Positions 51,175 through 58,883 of a stretch of 64,000 bases of DNA are shown here, one piece after another (the first letter of the stretch is position 1; every line of letters starts with the position of its first letter). The notes beneath the pieces were generated by a model. It had not been told where the DNA came from. It was given only the letters and a program-made list of their open reading frames with translations, and made no database searches. This stretch comes from Sorangium cellulosum (GTDB taxonomy: Bacteria; Myxococcota_A; Polyangia; Polyangiales; Polyangiaceae). A program made the position numbers and the translations under genes. The stretch is from contig NZ_CP012670.1 of NCBI RefSeq assembly GCF_004135735.1, positions 1,860,001 through 1,924,000 of the forward strand, written 5' to 3'.

Positions 51175-52800
51175 TCACCTCGGCGCGCTGACCGAGCAAG
51201 CCTTGTTCGCGGCGAAATCCCAGCACTCCTGGGCGAGGCCGTTCGCGCCTTGGGCTCCGTTGTTCGGGGAGGTGCCCCCCCCTGGGGCGCCCATCCCTGC
51301 ATCGCCATGGGAGAAGGAGACGTCGCTGATTCCCCGCACCTGTTTCCCACGGAACGCGACGCCGAGCGAGTGACCGCCGTGGCCACCGCCGCCTGGGCCG
51401 CCCTGGCCGCCCCGACCACCGCGTCCACCCGCGCAGCTCTCCTGAGCATCGCCTGCAGGATCCCCAGGCGCGCCGCCCGAGCCGCCCTTTCCACCGACCT
51501 GGCCTCTCGCCCCGGGGCCTCCGTTCCCAGCATTTCCGGAAACAAGCTGGACCCGGTCGAGCGTGACCGCCGCATCGAGGACGATCAGCGCGATGCTGGA
51601 GCCCCCGGCATGTCCGCCGTGGCCCCCTTGACCCCCGCAACCCCCGCTGCCGCCCGCGCCGCCGCTGGCGCCAGGCAGCAGGACCTCGTTGGCGCCCCCG
51701 CACGTCGCGGCTCCCCCCCTGGCGCCGCCGCCGCCGCCACCACCTTGACCGGGCTTGCCAGCGCGACCTCGGGAGGCGGGCGCTCCGGTGTAGCCCGCCG
51801 CATCGATGGTCCCCAGGCCTTCCGATGCACCGGCAGGCTCACCCGGGGCCCCTGCTGCCCCGTCGGCACCCCGGGTGCACAACTGCCCGGCCGTCTCGCC
51901 GGTGCCGCCTGCTCCCTCGGCCGGCTGTGAGGTGGCCGGCTCCCCGGATGTGCCGTTGCCGGCAGGTGAGAGCGTGGGATTCGCGACAGGACCTGTGACA
52001 GCTCCGCCATCCCCCCCTTTCCCTCCTGCGGATTGCCCGTCCGCACACCGCGTGATTGGACCTGCCGGCCCTTCGTGCATCGTTCCTGGACCGCATGCCT
52101 CCACGCCCGGAGCGCCGTCGATGCCGTCGAGCGTCGGATCGTCCGAAATGGAGCGTGCCTGCGCCCCGCTGGTCGCATTCCCGGCCGTGAGCGTGCTGCT
52201 CACGATGGCGAGCGTCCCCCCGTTCGCCAGCAGCGCGATCGACGACCTGCCCGGGGAGTCGGCGCCCGGAGCGCTGGCGTTCTCGGCGACGACATCGAGG
52301 TTTTCGAGCCGGCTCTCACCGCCGTTCAGCGTGAGGGCGATGGCGTCGGCCGGACCCTTGAGCGTGGCCCGCGCTTCAGGGGACCAGCGCCACGCCTCCT
52401 CGCATTCCGTGAAGCCGGCATAGATTTCCACTCCATCGTGGAAGATCACGCCGGTGTCCTCGGTATACACCTCGCCGCACGCATACACCCGCTCCGGCTT
52501 CTCCGCGGCCGCCTCGGCGAAGTGCTGGAATGGCCTCTCCTTGCTGCCATCGCCGCCGGGAGGCGCGCTCGCGCGCACGAAAACCCCCCTGCAGATCTCT
52601 CCCGGATCCCAGCTCTCGTCGGTGGGCACACAGCTCTTCGGCGGGTCGGGTCGATGGCCACCTGCTCCACCGGCCAGACCGCAGCCCGCGCCCTCGCAAG
52701 CCTCCTGAGGTTTATACTCGGCGATGCACCCAATCGCGCTGGCGCCCGACGGCGTCATCGCCAGAAGGAGCGCAGATACGAGGCGGGCACGATGACGCAT
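51175..52800 (-). CDS. Glycine-rich lipoprotein with beta-helix-like domain, copy B
   Basis: 541 residues. ATG 52800 is chosen because the reading MRHRARLVS and the preceding GGGATGAGATT match copy A (MRDRARVAS after GGGAGGAGATT), and because it places the lipobox Cys (AIGC) at residue 25 as in copy A; a GTG at 52821 and ATG at 52812 are possible. The sequence continues CVPTDESWDPGEICRGVFV, a segment like beta-helix proteins (SKERPFQHFAEAA, YACGEVYTED), then long Gly-rich runs (GGSGGCGGQGGHGGHAGG). It lacks the GTGGAG linker of copy A. Function unknown; surface lipoprotein is the likely location. Confidence 0.8.
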   Translation of the reverse strand: MRHRARLVSALLLAMTPSGASAIGCIAEYKPQEACEGAGCGLAGGAGGHRPDPPKSCVPTDESWDPGEICRGVFVRASAPPGGDGSKERPFQHFAEAAAEKPERVYACGEVYTEDTGVIFHDGVEIYAGFTECEEAWRWSPEARATLKGPADAIALTLNGGESRLENLDVVAENASAPGADSPGRSSIALLANGGTLAIVSSTLTAGNATSGAQARSISDDPTLDGIDGAPGVEACGPGTMHEGPAGPITRCADGQSAGGKGGDGGAVTGPVANPTLSPAGNGTSGEPATSQPAEGAGGTGETAGQLCTRGADGAAGAPGEPAGASEGLGTIDAAGYTGAPASRGRAGKPGQGGGGGGGARGGAATCGGANEVLLPGASGGAGGSGGCGGQGGHGGHAGGSSIALIVLDAAVTLDRVQLVSGNAGNGGPGARGQVGGKGGSGGAPGDPAGDAQESCAGGRGGRGGQGGPGGGGHGGHSLGVAFRGKQVRGISDVSFSHGDAGMGAPGGGTSPNNGAQGANGLAQECWDFAANKACSVSAPR

Positions 52801-52831
52801 TCTGAATCTCATCCCTTCCACATACGTCAGC

Positions 52832-53887
52832 TCAGAACTTCCCGCTGAGCAGGAGCCCGGAGGCGCCCGCCCCCAGTAGCGGCGCCACCTGGACGCTCGG
52901 CGTCGATGCCGCTGGTTTCATGGTCACGAGCCCATAAACGAGCGTACCCACGCCGATCGCTCCGCCCGCCACGAAGCTCCAGAACGCTGCGTTCGTGAGA
53001 TCGTTCTTGGCGAGGACCGTGTCCTTCAGCGCCGCACATCTCGACGGGTTCACGTCAGGGCACAGCGCGAATCCGCCGCCTTCCGTGATCAGCTCACGCC
53101 TCAGCTCCTCGGCGTCGCTGGCTCGTCCATTGGACAGCACCGTGAGCACCACGCCCGTCACCACGCCCGCGCCCGCCGCGATCCCGCCCCCCACGAGCAC
53201 CGCCGTCCGCACGTTATCCCGCGGCGGCACCACCGGCCCCGCGACCACCCCGGCTCCGGCCCCCACCCCCGCGTCGGGCGCCGGCCTGCGATCGAGCTGC
53301 AGCACCACCGTCTCCGCGGCGCCCGCCGCCGCCTCGATCGGTCGCTTCTCCGGCACGTGCCCCTCGAGCCTCGCGCCGATCTCGTGCTGGCCCGGATCGA
53401 GAAACACAGGATCCGGAAGCGGCGCCCTGCCCACGGCCGCCCTGTCGACCGTCACCTCCGCCCCCTGCGGCGCGACCTGGACCGTGACCGACGCGACCTT
53501 CGCGAGCGCCTCCTTCAGCGACGCCTCCGCGGCCTGCCGCTCCCTCACCTTCGAGGCGGGCGCCTCGCGCAGATACCGTGTCAGGTACTCCGCCGCATCA
53601 CGGTGCTTGCCCAGCTTGAGGCACGCCACCCCGAGGTTCGAGGCGATCTGGTAATGGTTCTTGATCGCCCACGCGGCGAGGAACGACGCGTGCGCGTCCG
53701 CCCATTGCCCGGCCGCCGCCGCCGCTCGCCCCTCTTCATAGAGCTGCCGCGCCTTGTCCGTCAGCGCGTCGGTCTCCTCGGCCGCGGCCGGGGTGGCCGC
53801 CTGTTGCGCGCTGGCGACAGGCGCCATCAGCGCCATGGCCACGCTCCAACCCCACACCAGCGGACGCTTCTTCATCGTCAAGGTCAT
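52832..53887 (-). CDS. PEGA/TPR membrane protein, copy B
   Basis: 351 residues, paralogous to the gene at 49789. Signal peptide MTLTMKKRPLVWGWSVAMAL..., TPR-like helices with KARQLYEEGRAAAAAGQWADA, PEGA domain (VTVQVAPQGAEVTVDRAAVG), and two hydrophobic helices (VGGGIAAGAGVVTGVVLTVL; FVAGGAIGVGTLVYGLV). The segment RGHVPEKRPIEAA is replaced from copy A's GHVPEARTIVATE, showing moderate divergence. Its ATG shares a base with the TGA of the 688-residue partner gene at 53887, so this copy is translationally coupled to the GTPase unit, unlike copy A. It precedes lipoprotein copy B. Confidence 0.85.
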   Translation of the reverse strand: MTLTMKKRPLVWGWSVAMALMAPVASAQQAATPAAAEETDALTDKARQLYEEGRAAAAAGQWADAHASFLAAWAIKNHYQIASNLGVACLKLGKHRDAAEYLTRYLREAPASKVRERQAAEASLKEALAKVASVTVQVAPQGAEVTVDRAAVGRAPLPDPVFLDPGQHEIGARLEGHVPEKRPIEAAAGAAETVVLQLDRRPAPDAGVGAGAGVVAGPVVPPRDNVRTAVLVGGGIAAGAGVVTGVVLTVLSNGRASDAEELRRELITEGGGFALCPDVNPSRCAALKDTVLAKNDLTNAAFWSFVAGGAIGVGTLVYGLVTMKPAASTPSVQVAPLLGAGASGLLLSGKF

Positions 53888-55953
53888 CAGAAGTCGGGTT
53901 TCCCTTCGGGGAGCGGCGGCTCGGAGGTGCTCGGCGGCGGCACCTTACCCCCTCCGGGTTTCGGTTTGAAGCGCTCCGACGGGGCCCCTCCCGCCGGGGT
54001 GCTCCTGTTCCGCCCTGATGCCTTCGGCTTCGACCCGGTCTCGCCCTGCTGCGCCTGCGGCTTCGACTCTGGCTCGCTCTGCTTCGGCTGCGACTTCGGT
54101 CGCTCCGCTGCTGGCTTCGCCGTCGTCTCCGGCTGCGCCGACGGCTCCGCCGTCGCGGAGGGCGAGCCCGTCTCCACCGTCGCCGCCGCGGGGGCCGCGG
54201 CGCTCGGCCCTGGCGTGGTGCTCGGCCCTGGCGCAGCGGTCGCCGGTGGCAGCGTCACGCCCGCGCCCGTCGCCTCCGGCACGGCGGGCCCCGCCGCCGG
54301 AACCCGCTGCGACACCAGCACGGCGGCGACCCCAGCGACCGCCGCCAAGCTCAGCCCCGCGACGGCCCAGATCCACGTCCGCGACGACGCCGGCCTCTCC
54401 ACGATGACCGGGATCTCGTCGCGGTCTTCCCCGCCGCCGCTGGCCGGGCCGCTGCTGGCCGGCGCCGCCGGAAACGGCGCCGCTGGCGCAGGCGCGCTCC
54501 ACGCCGCCCCGCCCACCGCCCCGGCCGGCGGCGGCCGCGACGGCACCACCGCGGCCGCAGGCGGCTCCGGACCCCGCCGCGCCGCCGCCGGGCTCCCCGC
54601 CTCGATCCCCTCCGGCAGCGCCTCGCCCCGGACCGCGCCCCGCAGCAGCTTCTCCGCGTCGATGACCAGCGTGCCCTTCGGCCCGACCTGGTGCCCCGCC
54701 GCCGCTGCCGAGAGCCCCGCCGCGCCGGGCCCCGCCTCCTGCCGCGCCCCGCCAGCCATCCCGGGCGCGTGCGCCTCGCCCCGCCCGGCGCCCCGCGGCG
54801 ACGGCGGCGAGGGCACAGGCGCCCGCCCCCACTCGGGCAGCACCGCCGGCACGCCGCCCCCGGCCGCGCCGACGGCCCCGGCTACGCCGACGGCCCCGGC
54901 CGCGCCCACGCCCCCGGCTGCCCCGACGGCTCCGGCCGCGCCCACGCCCGCGCCGCCTCCTCCGACGCCTCCGCCCCCGAACGTCTGCGAGAGCAGCGCC
55001 GCGCCCCCTTGCTGCGCCGCGAACCGCTCCCGCCACCCGCCGAACCGCGGCTTCTCCTCCTCCTCGCTCCGCGGCCTGGCCCCGAACACCCCCCGCGCGA
55101 TCTCCCCCTCGTCCTCGGCGAGATCCTCGATCTTGAGGAGCATCCCGTGCCGGTCCTCCATCGTGACGTCGCGCTCCCGCACGAACCGCACCGACACGCC
55201 CCCGGGGATGTCCGCCTCGCGCCCGCTCGTGATCGACGTCCACTTGATGTTCGACCGGTACAGCACCGTCGCGATCTTCGCCGCCGCGTGCGCGATCGCG
55301 CCGAACGGCTCATCGTGCTTGTGCACGATGACCACCCGCTTCGGCTGCGCCGCCTCGTCCGCCAGCCACTCCCACGTCGCGCTGCTCCGCCGGAGATACG
55401 GCAGGTCCCGGAACTCGTCGATGTACCGCTCCAGCACGTCCGACACCCGGTCGGGCCGCTCCCGCACCGCGCTCACGTACTCGCGGTAGAACATCCCCGC
55501 CGACGAGTTGACCTCGGTGGCGTTCATCACGTGCCGGTAGAACGTCGCCGACGCCTCCAGGAGCGACGTGTACCCGAGATCCCGATCCACCGCGACGATC
55601 CCGTGCGCGAACGGCGGATTGCCCCGGCCGGCGTGATCCATCGCCCCGCCGATGCGGAACCCGCAGATGAGCCCCACCGCCCCGTGCCCCGGCTCATGCT
55701 GCGTGTCGTCGCGCGACAGGTTGCCGATCGCGAACGCGTGCGTCGCCCCCGTCTGCGGCTCGATGTACTTCATCAGCCGGGCCAGGTGGCTGAAATGCGT
55801 CGTCGTGAGGGGCCCCTGGGGCACCTCCGGGCAGTACATGAAATCGATCTGATGGCCGGGGATGTTCCCGTGCAGCACGTGGTACCACGCCGCGTCCGCC
55901 GGCGCGCGGTACCGCGGGATCACATACCCAGCGCCGCCCCCGCTACCGTACAT
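53887..55953 (-). CDS. Large single-pass partner of the GTPase, unknown family
   Basis: 688 residues. The first ~300 residues form a folded domain with many aromatic and charged residues (WYHVLHGNIPGHQIDFMYCP, AVGLICGFRIGGAMDHAGR, FRDLPYLRRSSATWEWLADE). Then comes a low-complexity stretch with VGAAGAVGAAGG repeats (~330-360) and Pro/Ala-rich sequence. A single transmembrane helix (TWIWAVAGLSLAAVAGVAAVLV, ~524-546; quoted in part) is followed by a Pro/Ser/Thr/Glu/Lys-rich tail. With no signal peptide it would be N-in/C-out, so the folded domain faces the GTPase in the cytoplasm. Its ATG overlaps the GTPase stop by 11 bp. I do not recognise the family; a GTPase-associated GAP1-type domain is one idea to test. 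Confidence 0.75.
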   Translation of the reverse strand: MYGSGGGAGYVIPRYRAPADAAWYHVLHGNIPGHQIDFMYCPEVPQGPLTTTHFSHLARLMKYIEPQTGATHAFAIGNLSRDDTQHEPGHGAVGLICGFRIGGAMDHAGRGNPPFAHGIVAVDRDLGYTSLLEASATFYRHVMNATEVNSSAGMFYREYVSAVRERPDRVSDVLERYIDEFRDLPYLRRSSATWEWLADEAAQPKRVVIVHKHDEPFGAIAHAAAKIATVLYRSNIKWTSITSGREADIPGGVSVRFVRERDVTMEDRHGMLLKIEDLAEDEGEIARGVFGARPRSEEEEKPRFGGWRERFAAQQGGAALLSQTFGGGGVGGGGAGVGAAGAVGAAGGVGAAGAVGVAGAVGAAGGGVPAVLPEWGRAPVPSPPSPRGAGRGEAHAPGMAGGARQEAGPGAAGLSAAAAGHQVGPKGTLVIDAEKLLRGAVRGEALPEGIEAGSPAAARRGPEPPAAAVVPSRPPPAGAVGGAAWSAPAPAAPFPAAPASSGPASGGGEDRDEIPVIVERPASSRTWIWAVAGLSLAAVAGVAAVLVSQRVPAAGPAVPEATGAGVTLPPATAAPGPSTTPGPSAAAPAAATVETGSPSATAEPSAQPETTAKPAAERPKSQPKQSEPESKPQAQQGETGSKPKASGRNRSTPAGGAPSERFKPKPGGGKVPPPSTSEPPLPEGKPDF

Positions 55954-57016
55954 TGGGTCGGACCTGCTGCGGGTGCTGCGCCTGCTGCGGGTGCTGCGGC
56001 TGCTGCGGGTGCGGGGGCTGCTGCGGTAGCTGCGGGGCCGGGAGCTGCGCCGTCCGCGCGAGCGCCGAGCTCGCGTTGACGTCCTGCTTCATCCGCTGGA
56101 GGAGCTGCGGATCATACGCGTTCTTCGGGAGGATGCGCTCCACGAAGTGCGAGAAGAGGTGGTGTGTGCTGTGACCGTAGCTCGCCGACCCGACGAGCAC
56201 CCGGACGTCGATGGTGTTCTTGTACCGCTCGAGGCTGTCGATGAGCGACTTGTAATAACCCCGCGCCTCCCGCTCGACCTCCGCCGGCGTTCCGGAGAGC
56301 ACGTCCGACTTGTTGATGAACAGCACCACCGTCTTGCACGACGCCAGCGTCTTCGGGCTGAAGAAGAACTGGAGCGACTGCGGCTGAAACTCGCGGAGCT
56401 GCTCCTGGATCCGCGCCGGCTCGATCTTCTGCCCGTCCTTGCCCGCGAGATCCACGACCATCAAGAGCCCGTGGATCTCCTCCATGATGAGCTCCTGCTG
56501 CGCGTCCACGATGTGCTCGCCGCCCCAGTCGCCGATCTCGAACACGTGCTCCGTCAGCACCTCTTTCGTGAGCACGTGGCTCACGGTCCGCTCGTAACGC
56601 TCGATCTTCGTCCCCTGCAGCGTGCCGAGATCGACGAGCGGATTCGCCCACTTCAGCGTGAGCGACGTCTTGCCCGTCCACTTGATCCCGAGCGTCAGGA
56701 TCTTGTACCGCTTCTGCGTGATCTTCGGCCGGGTCTCGAGCTCGGTCCGGAGCCAGTCGATCTCCTTCTGCTGCGCGTCCAGCCAGTCGACCTTCTGCCG
56801 GTCCTCGCCCCGCGCGACGTCGAGCGCCTGCTGGAGCTGCGCGCACTGCGACCTCGCCTGATCCAGCTGGCCCTTGGCCTGCCGGAGCGCCTCGATGTGC
56901 TGGTTCGCGTCCTTGAGCTGCCGCTTGAGCTCCGCGCTCTGCATCATCAGGAACACGGCGCCCGCGCCGCTCGCCAGCGCCACCAACCCGAACACGATCG
57001 CTAGAACAAGGACCAT
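55943..57016 (-). CDS. Membrane-tethered coiled-coil Ras-like GTPase
   Basis: 357 residues. A single N-terminal helix (VLVLAIVFGLVALASGAGAVFL) is followed by a coiled coil (~28-95, LKDANQHIEALRQAKGQLDQ). The G domain then has the P-loop GIKWTGKTS (~109-117), the DxxG motif DWGGEH (~162-167), NKSD (~235-238) and GSAS as the G5 loop. It should bind and hydrolyse GTP at the cytoplasmic face. The ~45-residue C-terminus is Pro/Gln/His-rich (PHPQQPQHPQQAQHPQQ). It is unlike MglA or SRPRB in having its own tether and coiled coil. It heads the unit with the partner, PEGA and lipoprotein genes. Confidence 0.88.
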   Translation of the reverse strand: MVLVLAIVFGLVALASGAGAVFLMMQSAELKRQLKDANQHIEALRQAKGQLDQARSQCAQLQQALDVARGEDRQKVDWLDAQQKEIDWLRTELETRPKITQKRYKILTLGIKWTGKTSLTLKWANPLVDLGTLQGTKIERYERTVSHVLTKEVLTEHVFEIGDWGGEHIVDAQQELIMEEIHGLLMVVDLAGKDGQKIEPARIQEQLREFQPQSLQFFFSPKTLASCKTVVLFINKSDVLSGTPAEVEREARGYYKSLIDSLERYKNTIDVRVLVGSASYGHSTHHLFSHFVERILPKNAYDPQLLQRMKQDVNASSALARTAQLPAPQLPQQPPHPQQPQHPQQAQHPQQVRPNVR

Positions 57017-57255
57017 GGCTCACACACCTCGCGCCCCGCAGGGCGACACTCTCTCGCTATCCTGTGCGGCCGGGGAGACGGCCAGCGCGCGCCAGCCTGA
57101 ATCTTGAGCTCTCATCAGACCACGCCTCGACACGATGAACAAGCCCGAGGTAATCCCAGGAACCAGCCGAACCTTCGTTGTCCCACGTCGCCTCACGCCG
57201 CCCGCCTCGCGCCTTGCTCCTTGCACGGCTTCCGGCGCGCGGGCGCTCCGGCAGC

Positions 57256-58314
57256 TTATCGCACGCCGCCGCCCTTGCGGGTCACCCGCGGGAGCGCCGT
57301 CCGCGTCTCCGGCGCGAGATCGAGCGCGTCCCGCTCCCCGGCCGCGAGCCGCAGCGCCCCGGCATAGGCGATCATCGCCCCGTTGTCCGTGCAGCTCGCG
57401 AACGGCGGGATGAACAGCGCGAGGTCCCGCCGCGCGCACGCCGCCGCCATCCGCGCCCGGAGCCCGCGGTTCGCCGCGACGCCGCCCGCGAGCACCACCC
57501 GCTCGACCCCCTCGGCCCGCGCCGCCCGCACGGTCTTCTGTACGAGCGCGTCGACCACCGCCCCCTGGAACGCCGCGCACAGGTCGCGCAGCGCCTGCCC
57601 CTCCGGCCGCCCGCGCCGCGCCACGTGGCGCGCCACCGCGGTCTTGACGCCCGAGAAGCTGAACTCCAGCGAGTCCTTGCGCGCCATCGGCCGCGGCACG
57701 GCGTCCCCCGCCGCCGCCGCGTCGCCGCCCTCCGCGAGCCGGTCGACCACCGGCCCGCCCGGGTACCCGAGGCCGAGCAGCTTCGCCACCTTGTCGAACG
57801 CCTCGCCCGCGGCGTCGTCGCGCGTCGCGCCGAGCTCGCGGATCGCGCCGAGCGACGGCCCGTCCACCCGGTAGATCGCCGTGTGCCCGCCCGAGGCGAG
57901 CAGCGCCACGTACGGGAACGCCGGCCGCTCCGCCGGCGCGCCATTCCGCCGCAGGAACACCGCGAGCAGGTGCCCGACGAGGTGATCCACGCCGACGAGC
58001 GGCTTGCCCGCCGCCCACGCGAGCCCCTTCGCCGCCTGCAGCCCCACGAGCAGCGCGCCCGCGAGCCCCGGCCGCGACGTCACCGCGACGCCGTCGAGGT
58101 CCGCCGCCGTCACGCCCGCGCGCGAGAGCGCCTCGCGCACGACCGGGACCACCGCGCGCGCGTGATCGCGCGCCGCGACCTCGGGCACGACGCCCCCGTA
58201 CGGCGCGTGCAGCGCCACCTGGCTGCGCACGACGTCGGAGAGGACGTCGCCCCCCTCGGTCACCACCGCCGCCGCCGTCTCGTCACACGATGTCTCGATC
58301 CCTAGAACCCGCAT
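57256..58314 (-). CDS. tsaD: tRNA N6-adenosine threonylcarbamoyltransferase
   Basis: 352 residues. TsaD transfers the threonylcarbamoyl group to A37 of ANN-decoding tRNAs, with TsaB and TsaE. MRVLGIETSCDETAAAVV is the ASKHA-type start, DHLVGHLLA gives the two metal-binding histidines, LLASGGHTAIY the phosphate loop, and SFSGVKTAV and LAGGVAANRGLR complete the family signature. Length is normal for the family. It starts inside the end of the small lipoprotein gene (13-bp overlap), so an essential translation gene is coupled to two uncharacterised envelope-type genes. TsaB and TsaE are not in the window. Confidence 0.96.
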   Translation of the reverse strand: MRVLGIETSCDETAAAVVTEGGDVLSDVVRSQVALHAPYGGVVPEVAARDHARAVVPVVREALSRAGVTAADLDGVAVTSRPGLAGALLVGLQAAKGLAWAAGKPLVGVDHLVGHLLAVFLRRNGAPAERPAFPYVALLASGGHTAIYRVDGPSLGAIRELGATRDDAAGEAFDKVAKLLGLGYPGGPVVDRLAEGGDAAAAGDAVPRPMARKDSLEFSFSGVKTAVARHVARRGRPEGQALRDLCAAFQGAVVDALVQKTVRAARAEGVERVVLAGGVAANRGLRARMAAACARRDLALFIPPFASCTDNGAMIAYAGALRLAAGERDALDLAPETRTALPRVTRKGGGVR

Positions 58315-58883
58315 GTCCCCGACCGCCGTGTCAGCCTGAATACGCCGAAGATCTGCCGCTGTCCCGCCCCGAGCGCCTCGCCCGAGGCCGGCTCCTCGTG
58401 GCCCGGCCGGAGCAGGCGGACCTCGACCGACGCGTCGGTCCGCAGCGACACGATGGCGAGGAGCGGCTCCGCCCCCGGATCCGACGCGCTGACCGCAACC
58501 ACGGCGTTGCGCTCCCGGCCGTCGCCGAACTGAAGCCGCGAGAGCGGGTCGTGGGCGAGCGCGCCGATCGGCCGGAGCTGCGCGCCGTCGAGCAGGCGCC
58601 GCTCCGGCGTGGCCCCGTCCGGCGCCTCGTAGGTCCACAGCGCGCCCGGCGACTCCGGGCCGTCGAGCGCGTCCGCGTCGAGCTCGAGCCGCATCTGCAC
58701 CCGCGGGCTCAGGCCGGCGCGGAAGGCGCCGCCCAGGGTGATCGCGCCGCAGTAGGCCTCGCCCTCGGCCGTCGAGAACCGGCTCACGTCGTCGCAGCCG
58801 GCCGCGGCGCCGGCGCCGGCGAGGAGCAGCAGCGCGAGCCGCGGCGCGGCGCGCCGCGGCCCGGGCGGGGGGGCGGCGCTCAC
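58302..58883 (-). CDS. Small lipoprotein, unknown
   Basis: 193 residues, starting GTG 58883, which overlaps the stop of the upstream TPR/HEAT gene (GTGA). The signal peptide (RLALLLLAGAGAAAGC) ends in a lipobox with Cys30. The mature part is beta-rich (RVQMRLELDADALDG, LLAIVSLRTDASVEVRLL) with two further Cys, one in EAYCGAITLGG and one in the final SGTCGF, which could pair. No family recognised. It is the middle gene of a three-gene unit ending in tsaD. Probable location: periplasmic face of a membrane. Confidence 0.8.
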   Translation of the reverse strand: MSAAPPPGPRRAAPRLALLLLAGAGAAAGCDDVSRFSTAEGEAYCGAITLGGAFRAGLSPRVQMRLELDADALDGPESPGALWTYEAPDGATPERRLLDGAQLRPIGALAHDPLSRLQFGDGRERNAVVAVSASDPGAEPLLAIVSLRTDASVEVRLLRPGHEEPASGEALGAGQRQIFGVFRLTRRSGTCGF

